Below, in pieces: positions 17,930-26,707 of a stretch of 64,000 bases of DNA. The notes under the pieces are model-generated. The model searched no databases, had not been told where the DNA came from, and saw only the letters and a list, made by a program, of their open reading frames with translations. The stretch covers positions 62,001 through 126,000 of the forward strand of contig NZ_PZYX01000005.1 of the NCBI RefSeq assembly GCF_003047285.1, written 5' to 3'. Each line of letters opens with the position of its first letter. Positions within the stretch are counted from its first letter, which is position 1. This stretch comes from Nocardioides allogilvus (GTDB taxonomy: Bacteria; Actinomycetota; Actinomycetes; Propionibacteriales; Nocardioidaceae). The translations under genes and the position numbers were made by a program.

Positions 17930-18472
17930 CTAGAGGAAGTCGAGCGGGTCGAACTCGTCGATCGGGATGACCTTGACGCGCGGCAGCGCGGAGTTGAACG
18001 CGCCAACGTCGTACTCGAGGTCGATGATCCGCAGTCCGGGCAACCCTCGGAAGGAGGCGTTGACGAACTCGCCGAAGCCGACCACGCCGACCTGCCGGGT
18101 GCCGTCGCACAGGGCGGAGACCTGCTCGAGGAAGTCACCGTCGTGGCTGGCCAGGATGACGTCGGCCTCGCGCGCGAGCAGCGCCTCGGCCGTGCGCTGG
18201 ATGGCGATGTCGACGACCTTGCCGGCGCCGCTCAGCGGGACCGGCGTGAAGCCGATCGCGATCAGTGCCTGGACGAAGGTGGTGGGCATCTCGGTGCCGG
18301 CGGCGAGGAAGAACAGTCCCGTCACCGGCTGGTCGAAGCTCCGCTCGCTCCACTCGAGCAGTCGGTCCCAGCGAGGACGCTCCTCGGGGCGCGGGCGCCG
18401 CCCGAGGATCGAGTTGCCGAGGGTCGCGTCGATGTTCTCCCCGTCGACGAGGAGGTAGGTCTTGCGCTCCAT
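17930..18472 (-). CDS. NYN-domain protein (PIN-like nuclease fold)
   Basis: A 180-residue NYN/LabA-type protein. It begins TYLLVDGENIDATLG with the first conserved Asp. The later segments ADVILASHDGDFLEQV and FVNASFRGLPGLRIIDL match the acidic-site strands of the family, which are predicted metal-dependent RNases. The ATG shares one base with the stop of the ASCH gene (TGATG), so the two are translationally coupled. It is the last gene in the long minus-strand series that begins with sufR. Confidence 0.85.
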   Translation of the reverse strand: MERKTYLLVDGENIDATLGNSILGRRPRPEERPRWDRLLEWSERSFDQPVTGLFFLAAGTEMPTTFVQALIAIGFTPVPLSGAGKVVDIAIQRTAEALLAREADVILASHDGDFLEQVSALCDGTRQVGVVGFGEFVNASFRGLPGLRIIDLEYDVGAFNSALPRVKVIPIDEFDPLDFL

Positions 18473-18834
18473 CAGGACTCGGCCCGGTAGATCACCCGGA
18501 AGCGCTCGACGATGTCGTCGCCGATCTCCACCTCTTCGATCTCGAGCAGGGCCACCGGGTGACCGGCCCCGTTGCACAGGATCGACAGGGCGCCCGCGAC
18601 CGGCCGCTCCACGGCCTCGTCGGCGAACTCCGAGGCCGGCGTCGAGGTCTCGAGCCGATCGTCGGAGTCGAGCCCCGCGACGAACTCGTCGGCCTCCTCC
18701 GGCGTCTCGCCGAAGGACCAGGCCGGCGGCCGGACGACCTCGAGTGTGGTCGGGCCGAAGTAGGCCGGCGCCACGTTGAGCTTGGCGTGGAACCGCGCCA
18801 GCTCCCAGAAGGTGGCAATCTCGTCGTCCGTCAT
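18472..18834 (-). CDS. ASCH-domain-like protein
   Basis: A 120-residue protein beginning MTDDEIATFWELARFHAKLN, then APAYFGPTTLEVVRPPAWSFG, a signature of small ASCH (DUF984-type) proteins. It ends ALSILCNGAGHPVALLEIEE and VERFRVIYRAES, the conserved beta-strands. It is shorter than the usual 140-150 residues and seems to lack the GTKTATAS loop, so it is a minimal or divergent ASCH member. ASCH domains are PUA-like and predicted to bind RNA. It is coupled to the NYN gene by a one-base stop/start overlap. Confidence 0.65.
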   Translation of the reverse strand: MTDDEIATFWELARFHAKLNVAPAYFGPTTLEVVRPPAWSFGETPEEADEFVAGLDSDDRLETSTPASEFADEAVERPVAGALSILCNGAGHPVALLEIEEVEIGDDIVERFRVIYRAES

Positions 18835-18864
18835 GTCGGCGACACTAGCCCCCCGGGGTGCGCG

Positions 18865-19227
18865 TCAGCCCTGCCGCGGGGGGAGCTTCGCCAGGGCGTC
18901 TCGGACCAGGGCGACCCGGGCGGCCACCGCGACCTTGCCCCGCAGCCCGCGCGCGCCCTCGCCCAGGCTCTCCTGGACGGCCGCCAGCACCTGGCCGTCG
19001 CTGAAGGTGGGGCGGGTGCCGGCAGCCACCTCGACGTCCGGGAGCGCCAGCAGGACGGGCAGCACCTGGCTCCCGACGGCGTCGAGCACCTGGTAGCGCT
19101 CGTGCCGGCTCATGGCGGCCCAGGCGTCGTCGCGATCGCGTCGCCGTACGCCTCGACGGCGCATGGCGACGACGGTCTTGGCGGCGCTGGTGACCGCCTC
19201 GGTCAGCTCGTGCTCGGTGAAGCGCAC
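18865..19227 (-). CDS. Hypothetical protein downstream of sufT
   Basis: A 120-residue protein starting at GTG 19227, two bases after the sufT stop. It is mainly helical and basic: VRFTEHELTEAVTSAAKTVV, then MRRRGVRRRDRDDAWAAMSR, and a C-terminal half with SDGQVLAAVQESLGEGARGL. There are no cysteines, membrane segments or recognised catalytic motif. Its tight spacing to sufT places it in the Suf transcript. I do not recognise the family. Confidence 0.7.
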   Translation of the reverse strand: MRFTEHELTEAVTSAAKTVVAMRRRGVRRRDRDDAWAAMSRHERYQVLDAVGSQVLPVLLALPDVEVAAGTRPTFSDGQVLAAVQESLGEGARGLRGKVAVAARVALVRDALAKLPPRQG

Positions 19228-19229
19228 GC

Positions 19230-19595
19230 TCAGACGTTGAAGCCCAGGGCGCGCAGCTGCTCGCGGCCGTCGTCGGAGATCTTGTCCGGACCCCACGGCG
19301 GCATCCACACCCAGTTGATGGCCACGTCGTTGACGAGACCCTCCAGGGCGGAGTTGGTCTGGTCCTGGATCACGTCGGTGAGCGGGCAGGCCGCCGAGGT
19401 GAGCGTCATGTCGATGACGACGTTGGACCCCTCGTCGAGGTGCACGTCGTAGACCAGGCCGAGGTCGACCACGTTGATCCCGAGCTCGGGGTCGACGACG
19501 TCCTTCATCGCCTCGGTGACGTCGTCCACGGTGACGGTCGAGCCGCCACCCGCGGCAGCAGGCACGTCGGGCAGGTCGCTGTTGTCGATGGTCAT
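19230..19595 (-). CDS. sufT: Fe-S assembly factor SufT (MIP18/DUF59 family)
   Basis: A 121-residue DUF59-family protein. VTEAMKDVVDPELGINVVDLGLVYDV and TSAACPLTDVI are the hallmark strands, the latter with the conserved reactive Cys. SufT proteins help mature Fe-S proteins under high demand. The ATG at 19595 overlaps the sufU stop by 4 bases. The frame is open further upstream, but that part lies inside sufU and is not coding. Seventh core gene of the Suf operon. Confidence 0.92.
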   Translation of the reverse strand: MTIDNSDLPDVPAAAGGGSTVTVDDVTEAMKDVVDPELGINVVDLGLVYDVHLDEGSNVVIDMTLTSAACPLTDVIQDQTNSALEGLVNDVAINWVWMPPWGPDKISDDGREQLRALGFNV

Positions 19596-20041
19596 GAGTT
19601 CTCCGATCTGAGGGACTGGGAGGTCGCGTCTTTCCACGCCATCCACGAGAGCAGGGCGCACTTCACGCGCGCGGGGAACTTGGCGACACCGGCGAACGCG
19701 ATGCCGTCCTCCAGGACGTCCTCGTCGGGCTCGACCTGGCCCTTGCCCTGCATGAGCTCCAAGAAGGTCTGGTGGATCTGCATCGCCTCCTCGACGGACT
19801 TGCCGATCAGCAGGTCGGTCATCACGGAGGCGGAGGCCTGGGAGATCGAGCAGCCGAGGGCGTCGTACGACACGTCCTCCACCTTGTCCCCGGCGACGTG
19901 CACGCGCAAGGTCACCTCGTCGCCGCACGTCGGGTTGACGTGGTGCACCTCGGCCTCGAACGGGTCGCGGAGGCCTGCGTGGTGGGGGTGCTTGTAGTGA
20001 TCCAGGATGATCTCCTGGTAGAGGCTGTCGAGATCCATCAA
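19592..20041 (-). CDS. sufU: Fe-S cluster assembly protein SufU (zinc-dependent sulfurtransferase)
   Basis: A 149-residue SufU that accepts sulfur from SufS in Gram-positive Suf systems. Three conserved cysteines are visible: in NPTCGDEVTLRV, in DALGCSISQASASV and in VKCALLSWMAW. With an intervening Asp these form the zinc site in characterised SufU. Its ATG overlaps the sufS stop by 4 bases. Confidence 0.95.
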   Translation of the reverse strand: MMDLDSLYQEIILDHYKHPHHAGLRDPFEAEVHHVNPTCGDEVTLRVHVAGDKVEDVSYDALGCSISQASASVMTDLLIGKSVEEAMQIHQTFLELMQGKGQVEPDEDVLEDGIAFAGVAKFPARVKCALLSWMAWKDATSQSLRSENS

Positions 20042-21297
20042 CTCACCTTGAAGTAGGAACGCGTGTAGTTGAGGCTCTCGACCAGCGCGTCGATCTCCGC
20101 CGGTGTCGTGTAGAGGTAGGACGACATGCGTGTCGAGGCCTGCACGCCGAAGCGCGCGTGCGCCGGCTTGGCGCAGTGGTGTCCCGCGCGCACCGCGATG
20201 CCGCGCGAGTCGAGGACCTGCGCGATGTCATGGGGGTGGACGTCGGCCAGCTCGAAGGAGATCGCTCCCCCGCGCGAGGCGGCATCCAGCGGGCCGAGGA
20301 TGCGCACGCCGGGCACGGACGCCAGGCCCTCGAGGGCATAGCCGGTGACGGCCTGCTCGTGGGCGTGGATGGCGTCCAGACCGATGTGGTCGAGGTAGTC
20401 GACGGCGGCACCGAGACCGATGGCCTCGATGATCGGCGGCGTCCCGGCCTCGAACTTGTGCGGGATCCCTGCGTACGTCGATCGCGCCATCTTCACGGTC
20501 TCGATCATCTCGCCGCCGCCGTGGAACGGGGGCAGCGACTCGAGCACCTCGCGGCGCCCCCACAGCACGCCGATCCCGGTGGGCCCGACGACCTTGTGGC
20601 CGGTGAAGACGAGGATGTCGGCACCCGAGGCCACCACGTCGATGGGCAGCTGGGGCGCTGCCTGCGAGGCGTCCACGACCACGATGGCGCCGACCGCGTG
20701 CGCGCGCGCAGCGATCTCGGCCACCGGGTTGATGGTGCCCAGCATGTTGGAGACCCAGGTCAGCGACACGACCTTGGTGCGCTCGGTGATGAGCTCGTCG
20801 ATGTTCGACAGGTCGAGCCGGCCGTCCTCGGTCAGCCCGAACCAGCGCAGCGTCGCGCCCTTGCGCTCGGTCAGCAGCTGCCACGGGACGATGTTGGAGT
20901 GGTGCTCCATCTCAGTGATGACGACCTCGTCGCCCTCACCGATGGACAGCTCAGCCGTCGCCCACGCCAGCGTGTTGGCCACCATGTTGAGCGCCTCGGT
21001 CGCGTTCTTGGTGAAGATCACCTCGTCGCGGCTCGGCGCCTTGATGAAGGCAGCGACCCGGTCACGGGCCGCCTCGAACGCCTCGGTCGACTCCGAGCCC
21101 AGCTGGTGCATGGCCCGGGAGATGTTGGCGTTGTGGCGCTCGAGGTGGTCGACCATCGTGTCGATGACGACCTGCGGCTTCTGCGACGTGTTGGCGCTGT
21201 CGAGGTAGACCAGCGGAAAGCCGCCCGCGAGCTGGCGCTCGAGGATCGGGAAGTCCTTGCGGATGACTTCCAGCTCCGGAAGCAGTCCTTCCATCAC
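20038..21297 (-). CDS. sufS: Cysteine desulfurase SufS
   Basis: PLP-dependent release of sulfur from cysteine for Fe-S assembly. The 419-residue protein shows the PLP Lys in ILVFTGHKVVGPTGIG and the active-site Cys loop RAGHHCAKPAHARFGV of group II desulfurases. It lies between sufC and sufU. The 45-base gap upstream (to the sufC stop) contains copy B of the interspersed repeat. Confidence 0.96.
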   Translation of the reverse strand: MMEGLLPELEVIRKDFPILERQLAGGFPLVYLDSANTSQKPQVVIDTMVDHLERHNANISRAMHQLGSESTEAFEAARDRVAAFIKAPSRDEVIFTKNATEALNMVANTLAWATAELSIGEGDEVVITEMEHHSNIVPWQLLTERKGATLRWFGLTEDGRLDLSNIDELITERTKVVSLTWVSNMLGTINPVAEIAARAHAVGAIVVVDASQAAPQLPIDVVASGADILVFTGHKVVGPTGIGVLWGRREVLESLPPFHGGGEMIETVKMARSTYAGIPHKFEAGTPPIIEAIGLGAAVDYLDHIGLDAIHAHEQAVTGYALEGLASVPGVRILGPLDAASRGGAISFELADVHPHDIAQVLDSRGIAVRAGHHCAKPAHARFGVQASTRMSSYLYTTPAEIDALVESLNYTRSYFKVS

Positions 21298-21312
21298 ATG
21301 CCTACCTTCCTT

Positions 21313-21348
21313 GGTTTCGACGTCGCTCGCTGCGCTCGCTGCTCAACC
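21313..21348. repeat. Interspersed repeat copy B, overlapping the sufC stop
   Basis: GGTTTCGACGTCGCTC begins at 21313 and GCTCAACC ends at 21348, with a GCTCGC-repeated core. The outer motifs match copy A (7185-7242). The 3' end overlaps the sufC stop codon (21343-21345), so the repeat has inserted or evolved at an operon junction. Confidence 0.6.
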
Positions 21349-22110
21349 GGCGACGGTGGCGGGCTTCGTGTACTTGTCGTAGCCCTCGGCCTCGAGCTGG
21401 TCGGCCAGCTCGGGACCGCCCTGCTCGGCGACGCGACCGTCGACGAAGACGTGGACGAAGTCGGGCTTGATGTAGCGCAGGATCCGCGTGTAGTGGGTGA
21501 TGAGCAGCACGCCCTTGTCACCCGCGGCCTTGAACCGGTTGACGCCGTCGGAGACGACCTTCAGCGCGTCGATGTCGAGGCCGGAGTCGGTCTCGTCGAG
21601 CACCGCGACCTTGGGGGCGAGCAGCTCGAGCTGCGCGATCTCGTGGCGCTTCTTCTCGCCACCGGAGAAGCCCTCGTTGACGTTGCGCGTGGAGAAGGTG
21701 GGGTCGAGGTCGAGCGCCTGCAGGGAGGCGTTGACGTCCTTGATCCAGGTGCGGAGCTTGGGGGCCTCGCCGTCGATCGCGGTCTTCGCCGTACGCAGGA
21801 AGTTCGAGACCGAGACGCCGGGCACCTCGACGGGGTACTGCATCGCCAGGAACAGGCCGGCGCGGGCACGCTCGTCGACAGTCATCGCCAGCACGTCCTC
21901 ACCGTCGAGGGTGACGGTGCCGCCGGTGACGGTGTACTTCGGGTGGCCGGCGATCGAGTAGGCCAGCGTCGACTTGCCCGAGCCGTTGGGGCCCATGATC
22001 GCGTGCGTCTCGCCGTCCTTGATCGTCAGCGTGACGCCCTTGAGGATCTCCTTGGGGCCGTCCTCGGTGTCGACGGAAACCTTCAGGTCCTTGATGACAA
22101 GCGTGCTCAT
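21343..22110 (-). CDS. sufC: Fe-S assembly ATPase SufC
   Basis: A 255-residue ABC-type ATPase of the SufBCD scaffold. Walker A is GPNGSGKST, signature FSGGEKKRHEIAQLELL, Walker B VAVLDETDSGLDIDAL with the family-typical Asp-Ser-Gly-Leu-Asp. Start MSTLVIKDLKVSVDT at 22110 overlaps the Rieske gene's stop by 4 bases. ATP hydrolysis drives rearrangement of the SufB-SufD dimer during cluster assembly. Confidence 0.96.
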   Translation of the reverse strand: MSTLVIKDLKVSVDTEDGPKEILKGVTLTIKDGETHAIMGPNGSGKSTLAYSIAGHPKYTVTGGTVTLDGEDVLAMTVDERARAGLFLAMQYPVEVPGVSVSNFLRTAKTAIDGEAPKLRTWIKDVNASLQALDLDPTFSTRNVNEGFSGGEKKRHEIAQLELLAPKVAVLDETDSGLDIDALKVVSDGVNRFKAAGDKGVLLITHYTRILRYIKPDFVHVFVDGRVAEQGGPELADQLEAEGYDKYTKPATVAG

Positions 22111-22442
22111 GAGGGGGTCACTCCATTCAGGGTGGTCTCGACGTCGACATAGACGTCGTTGTCGCGAAGTTCGACTGGGAAGGTGGCGACCGGTTCGGTC
22201 GCGGGGAACGTGGTGGGCTTGCCGGTGCGCAGGTCGAAGGTCGAGCCGTGCAGCCAGCACTCGATGGTGCAGTTGGCGACCTCGCCCTCGGAGAGGGCGA
22301 CGGCCGCGTGCGAGCAGAGGTCCTGGATCGCGAAGACCTCGTCGCCGTTGCGCGCCACGGCGACGTCGAGGTCGCCGATCGTCACGGCGAAGGCCTCGTC
22401 GACGGGGACCTCGTCGAGCGCGCAGGCGCGGACGAAGGTCAT
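22107..22442 (-). CDS. Rieske [2Fe-2S] ferredoxin-like protein in the suf operon
   Basis: A 111-residue Rieske ferredoxin of the non-heme oxygenase ferredoxin type. The cluster ligands are C-x-H in DLCSHAAVALSEG and C-x2-H in ECWLHGSTFDLRTG. It sits between sufD and sufC with 4-base overlaps on both sides, so it is an integral operon member, as in many actinobacteria. It may supply electrons or be a client of the machinery. Confidence 0.92.
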   Translation of the reverse strand: MTFVRACALDEVPVDEAFAVTIGDLDVAVARNGDEVFAIQDLCSHAAVALSEGEVANCTIECWLHGSTFDLRTGKPTTFPATEPVATFPVELRDNDVYVDVETTLNGVTPS

Positions 22443-23632
22443 GCTCCGACCTCCGCGTCCTCGCGCAGCACGTTCTTGGCCAGCTCGGCCTCGACGGTGG
22501 CCATCAGCTTGTCCTCGATCGAGGGCACGCCGATCTTGCGGATCAGGTCGTTGAAGAACCCGTGCACCACGAGGCGGCGGGCTTCCTTGTCGTCGATGCC
22601 GCGCGAGCGGAGGTAGAACAGCTGCTCGTCGTCGAAGCGGGCCGTCGCCGAGGCGTGGCCGGCACCGGCGATCTCACCGGTCTCGATCTCCAGGTTGGGC
22701 ACGGAGTCGGCGTGGCAGCCGTCGCTGAGCACCAGGTTGCGGTTCTCCTCGAAGGTCTCGATGCCCTCGGCCACCTTGCGGATCAGGACGTTGCCGACCC
22801 AGACGGTGTGTGCGCCCTGGCCCTGCAGCGCGCCCTTGTAGAGCACGTTGCTCTTGGTGCGCGGCGCGGTGTGGTCGGCGAAGAGGCGGTGCTCGATGTG
22901 CTGGCCCTCGTCGGCGAAGTAGAGGCCGAGCAGCTCGGCGGACCCGCCGGGGCCGTCGTACTGCACGTTGCAGTCCATCCGCACCACGTCGCCGCCGAAC
23001 GTCACCGCCACGTGCTTGTACGTCGCGTCGCGACCGACGAGCGCCTGGTGGTGCGAGAGGTGGACGGCGTCGCCGGCCCAGTCCTGCAGGGACACGACCG
23101 TCACGTCGGCACCGTCGCCCACGACCACCTCGACCACGGCCGCGACCGCGGCGGAGCCGGTGTGGTTGACGACGATGACCCCACGGCTGTGCGCGCCGAA
23201 GCGCAGCGTCATGTGGGCACCCATGGTGGCGTCGAGGTCGACACCCTCGATCTCCATGAAGATCGGCTCGGCCATCTCGTGCTCGGCCGGCACGTCGACG
23301 AGGATGCTCGCCGGCACCTCGGCCAGGACGCGGGCAGCGAACCGGGCGTTGGGCGCCCACGCGGTCACGCCGCGCACGGACTGCGCCTCGTCGCCGGTGA
23401 CGACGCGGATGTCCACGCCCTCGTGCTCGGTCCACGTCGCCTTGCACGAGCGCGCCGTCAGGGGCGCGTCGGCGTGCAGGCCACGCAGTCGCTTGAGCGG
23501 GGTGAAGCGCCAGATCTCCTCGCGGCCGGTCGGGACCACGTGGTCGGCGACGTCGAAGGAGCCCTGCGGGTGCAGGTGGCTCTCGACCTTGTCCACCTCG
23601 AGGGCAGACCGGACAGATTCCGTGACAGTCAC
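22439..23632 (-). CDS. sufD: Fe-S cluster assembly protein SufD
   Basis: A 397-residue SufD, beta-helix partner of SufB in the SufBC2D scaffold. Typical segments are a late GAGHASATARFDDEQLFYLRSR and a C-terminal VHGFFNDLIRKIG. It starts at GTG 23632, 50 bases after the sufB stop, the longest gap between core suf genes. The gap contains a strong hairpin. Confidence 0.94.
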   Translation of the reverse strand: MTVTESVRSALEVDKVESHLHPQGSFDVADHVVPTGREEIWRFTPLKRLRGLHADAPLTARSCKATWTEHEGVDIRVVTGDEAQSVRGVTAWAPNARFAARVLAEVPASILVDVPAEHEMAEPIFMEIEGVDLDATMGAHMTLRFGAHSRGVIVVNHTGSAAVAAVVEVVVGDGADVTVVSLQDWAGDAVHLSHHQALVGRDATYKHVAVTFGGDVVRMDCNVQYDGPGGSAELLGLYFADEGQHIEHRLFADHTAPRTKSNVLYKGALQGQGAHTVWVGNVLIRKVAEGIETFEENRNLVLSDGCHADSVPNLEIETGEIAGAGHASATARFDDEQLFYLRSRGIDDKEARRLVVHGFFNDLIRKIGVPSIEDKLMATVEAELAKNVLREDAEVGA

Positions 23633-23667
23633 AAATTCTCTTTCTACGTGCGGGGTGGACGGAGCGT

Positions 23668-23687
23668 GCTGATCCCGGAGGATCAGC
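23668..23687 (-). promoter_or_regulatory. Hairpin with UNCG tetraloop on the sufB stop codon
   Basis: The minus-strand transcript reads GCTGATCC-TCCG-GGATCAGC: an 8-bp perfect stem with a UCCG loop closed by C-G, a member of the extra-stable UNCG tetraloop class. It covers the sufB stop (23683-23685). There is no T-tract, so a role in mRNA processing, stability or partial attenuation between sufB and sufD is more likely than full termination. Confidence 0.65.
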
Positions 23688-25101
23688 CCACCGCGCCCTC
23701 CATCTGCAGCTCGATCAGTCGGTTGAGCTCGAGGGCGTACTCCATCGGCAGCTCCTTGGCGATCGGCTCCACGAAACCGCGGACGATCATCGCCATCGCC
23801 TCGTCCTGCTCCATGCCTCGCGACATGAGGTAGAAGAGCTGGTCGTCGGAGACCTTGGAGACGCTGGCCTCGTGACCCATCGACACGTCGTCCTCACGGA
23901 TGTCGACGTACGGGTAGGTGTCCGAGCGCGAGATCTGGTCGACGAGCAGGGCGTCGCACAGCACGTTGGACTTCGAGCCGTAGGCGCCCTCGTTGACCTG
24001 GATCAGGCCGCGGTAGGAGGTGCGGCCACCACCGCGTGCCACCGACTTGGACAGGATGCTCGACGAGGTGTGCGGCGCCGCGTGCACCATCTTGGCGCCG
24101 GCGTCCTGGTGCTGGCCCTCGCCCGCGAACGCGATCGACAGCGTCTCGCCCTTGGCGTGCTCGCCCATCAGGTAGATGGCGGGGTACTTCATCGTCACCT
24201 TCGAGCCGATGTTGCCGTCGACCCACTCCATGGTGGCGCCGGCCTCGCAGACGGCGCGCTTGGTGACGAGGTTGTAGACGTTGTTCGACCAGTTCTGGAT
24301 GGTCGTGTAGCGGCAGCGGCCGCCCTTCTTCACGATGATCTCGACCACGGCCGAGTGCAGCGAGTCGGAGGAGTAGATCGGCGCGGTGCAGCCCTCGACG
24401 TAGTGCACGTAGGCGTCCTCGTCGACGATGATCAGCGTGCGCTCGAACTGCCCCATGTTCTCGGTGTTGATCCGGAAGTAGGCCTGCAGCGGGATGTCGA
24501 CGTGGACACCCTTCGGCACGTAGATGAACGAGCCACCCGACCACACCGAGGTGTTGAGCGCGGCGAACTTGTTGTCGCCGACCGGGATCACGGTGCCGAA
24601 GTACTCCTGGAAGAGCTCGGGCTGCTCGCGCAGGGCGGTGTCGGTGTCGAGGAAGAGCACGCCCTGGGCCTCGAGGTCCTCACGGATCGAGTGGTAGACG
24701 ACCTCGGACTCGTACTGCGCCGCGACACCGGACACGAGGCGCTGCTTCTCCGCCTCGGGGATGCCGAGCTTGTCGTAGGTGTTCTTGATGTCCTCGGGCA
24801 GGTCGTCCCACGAGGTCGCCTGCTTCTCGCTGGAGCGGACGAAGTACTTGATGTTGTCGAAGTCGATGGCCGACAGGTCGGAACCCCAGGTCGGCATCGG
24901 CTTGCGGTGGAAGAGCTTGAGGCCCTTCAGGCGCAGGTCGAGCATCCACTGCGGCTCGGACTTGAGCGCGGAGATGTTACGGACGACGTCCTCGCTGAGA
25001 CCGCGCTTCGCGTCGGCACCGACGTCGTTCTTGTCGGACCAGCCGAACTCGTAACGGCCGATGCCCTGGAGCTCGGGGTTCAGTTCTTCGATGGAGGTCA
25101 T
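23683..25101 (-). CDS. sufB: Fe-S cluster assembly protein SufB
   Basis: A 472-residue SufB, the cluster-building core of the SufBC2D scaffold. It begins [20 protein letters not shown]. Conserved stretches include [39 protein letters not shown] and [20 protein letters not shown]. The expected Cys in the core beta-helix ([14 protein letters not shown]) is present. The ATG overlaps the sufR stop by 4 bases. Confidence 0.96.
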   Translation of the reverse strand: MTSIEELNPELQGIGRYEFGWSDKNDVGADAKRGLSEDVVRNISALKSEPQWMLDLRLKGLKLFHRKPMPTWGSDLSAIDFDNIKYFVRSSEKQATSWDDLPEDIKNTYDKLGIPEAEKQRLVSGVAAQYESEVVYHSIREDLEAQGVLFLDTDTALREQPELFQEYFGTVIPVGDNKFAALNTSVWSGGSFIYVPKGVHVDIPLQAYFRINTENMGQFERTLIIVDEDAYVHYVEGCTAPIYSSDSLHSAVVEIIVKKGGRCRYTTIQNWSNNVYNLVTKRAVCEAGATMEWVDGNIGSKVTMKYPAIYLMGEHAKGETLSIAFAGEGQHQDAGAKMVHAAPHTSSSILSKSVARGGGRTSYRGLIQVNEGAYGSKSNVLCDALLVDQISRSDTYPYVDIREDDVSMGHEASVSKVSDDQLFYLMSRGMEQDEAMAMIVRGFVEPIAKELPMEYALELNRLIELQMEGAVG

Positions 25102-25778
25102 GCCTTCTCCTTCTGGGTGGTGGGGATGCAAGTCGTACAGACGCCATCGCCGTGGGCGATGGTCGCGAGCCGCTGGACGTGGGTGCCGAGCACGCGGCCG
25201 ATGGCCTCGGTCTCGGCCTCGCACAGCTGCGGGAACTCGTGGGCCACGTGCGAGACGGGGCAGTGCTGCTGGCAGAGCTGGTCGCCGATGGGCAGGGTGC
25301 GCACGCTGGCGGCATAGCCCTCGGCGCTGAACACCCGGGCCAGCGCCTCGGCCGGCGTCAGGCTCGAGTCCTCGGCCACGACGGCGGCGTAGTCACGCTC
25401 GACGAAGGCCACCCGGCGACGGGCGAACTCCATCACGGCCGCGTCGCCACCGGTCTCGGCGACGAACCTGAGGGCTTGTACGGCGAGGTCGTCGTACTGC
25501 TGCACGAAGGCGTCGCGTCCGGTGTCGGTGAGCGCGAAGACCTTGGCCGGCCGACCGCGACCGCGGTTGCCGTAGACCTTCTGGTCGCGCGCCTCGACGG
25601 TGCCGTCCTCGGTCAGGTGATCGAGGTGGCGGCGCACCGCAGCGGCGGTCAGGTCCAACCGGGCGGCCAGGTCGGCGGCCGTGGAGGGGCCGTTCTCGAG
25701 GATCGACCGCGCCACCCGGTCACGGGTGGGTGCGTCCCCGTCGGGGGTCCCCCCGGCGCGCGTGGTGGTCGGCCTCAT
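25098..25778 (-). CDS. sufR: Suf operon regulator SufR (HTH, Fe-S sensing)
   Basis: A 226-residue transcription factor with an N-terminal winged helix ([20 protein letters not shown], then [18 protein letters not shown]) and a C-terminal Cys-rich region. The cysteines fall in [20 protein letters not shown] and DGVCTTCIP, and are candidate ligands of the [4Fe-4S]/[2Fe-2S] cluster by which SufR senses Fe-S status and represses suf. The ATG at 25778 was chosen; GTG 25787 is in frame and adds three residues. First gene of the operon, with an inverted repeat immediately upstream. Confidence 0.92.
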   Translation of the reverse strand: MRPTTTRAGGTPDGDAPTRDRVARSILENGPSTAADLAARLDLTAAAVRRHLDHLTEDGTVEARDQKVYGNRGRGRPAKVFALTDTGRDAFVQQYDDLAVQALRFVAETGGDAAVMEFARRRVAFVERDYAAVVAEDSSLTPAEALARVFSAEGYAASVRTLPIGDQLCQQHCPVSHVAHEFPQLCEAETEAIGRVLGTHVQRLATIAHGDGVCTTCIPTTQKEKA

Positions 25779-25787
25779 GAATTGCAC

Positions 25788-25804
25788 AACGTAAGTGTGA
25801 CGTT
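25788..25804. promoter_or_regulatory. Inverted repeat AACGT-N7-ACGTT before sufR (candidate SufR operator)
   Basis: Perfect 5-bp arms 7 bases apart, directly before the sufR start. The position fits autoregulation by SufR. The arm sequence is not identical to the CAAC-N6-GTTG cyanobacterial consensus that I recall. Confidence 0.45.
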
Positions 25805-25819
25805 AATGCTTCCACCTGT

Positions 25820-25838
25820 TCAAGCAAGGCTGCCCTAA
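25820..25838 (-). promoter_or_regulatory. IdeR/DtxR-like box upstream of sufR
   Basis: The minus strand reads TTAGGGCAGCCTTGCTTGA, matching 13 of 19 positions of the DtxR/IdeR consensus TTAGGTTAGSCTAACCTWA. It lies 41 bases before the sufR ATG, where an iron regulator could act on the suf promoter. The other half of the palindrome is degenerate. Confidence 0.4.
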
Positions 25839-25879
25839 CCTCGCCGCCGACCTGGCCGCCGGCCTGGCCGCGAGCCGCC

Positions 25880-26707
25880 TCAGTCGGCGGTGCGCTTCTT
25901 GAAGGTGCGGATGGCCAGCGGAGCCAAGGTGGCGGTCAGCAGCACGATCCAGCCGAGCGTGAACGGGATCGGGTGGTGCATCGGGAACGCCGCGCCCTCG
26001 GCGAGCTGGTAGTCGTTGCCCCAGAGCACGCGCACGGCCTGGGTCAGCGACGAGATCGGGTTCCACTCCGCGACGAACCGCAGCCAGGACGGCATGCCGT
26101 CGGTCGGCGCGAAGGTGTTGGCCAGGAAGGTGACCGGGAACATGGTGGCGAACATCACACCGTTGACCGCCTCGACCGAGCGCATGGCCGATCCCACCAG
26201 GATGCCCACCCAGATCATCGCGAAGGCCCAGCCCACCAGCAGGAGGTAGCCGAGCAGCGCCTCGAGGATGTTGGTGTGGATCCGCCAGCCGATCGCGAGC
26301 CCGGTCAGCGACATCACCACCAGCCCGATCGAGGAGTGCGCGACGCTGGAGAACGAGCGGCCCACCAGCACGGCGGCGGGATTGATCGGCAGCGACCGCA
26401 TCCGGTCGACGATCCCCTTCTCCAGGTCGGCCGTGAGACCCACCGCGACGATGAAGGACGAGAAGGCCACGGTCTGGGCCATGATCCCGGGCAGCAGGAA
26501 GGCCTTGTAGCCGCCATCGATCGGGACGTCGATCGAGCTGCCGAAGACATAGGCGAAGAGCAGCACGAACATCACCGGCTGGATGGTGACGTCCATCAGC
26601 ATCTCGGGCATGCGCTTGATGTGGATGAAGTTGCGACGCGCGATCGCCAGCGACTGGCCGAGCAGGCCGGTCTCGCGGATCTGCGGGCGTTCCAGGGTCG
26701 TCGTCAT
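25880..26707 (-). CDS. ABC-2 type transporter permease (DrrB-like)
   Basis: A 275-residue permease with six predicted transmembrane helices, including IQPVMFVLLFAYVFGSSID and WIVLLTATLAPLAIRTFKKR at the end. The ABC-2 signature region follows FPVTFLANTFAP. It is the membrane partner of the ATPase encoded immediately upstream (4-base overlap), a drug- or lipid-type exporter of the DrrAB class. Substrate unknown. Confidence 0.9.
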   Translation of the reverse strand: MTTTLERPQIRETGLLGQSLAIARRNFIHIKRMPEMLMDVTIQPVMFVLLFAYVFGSSIDVPIDGGYKAFLLPGIMAQTVAFSSFIVAVGLTADLEKGIVDRMRSLPINPAAVLVGRSFSSVAHSSIGLVVMSLTGLAIGWRIHTNILEALLGYLLLVGWAFAMIWVGILVGSAMRSVEAVNGVMFATMFPVTFLANTFAPTDGMPSWLRFVAEWNPISSLTQAVRVLWGNDYQLAEGAAFPMHHPIPFTLGWIVLLTATLAPLAIRTFKKRTAD

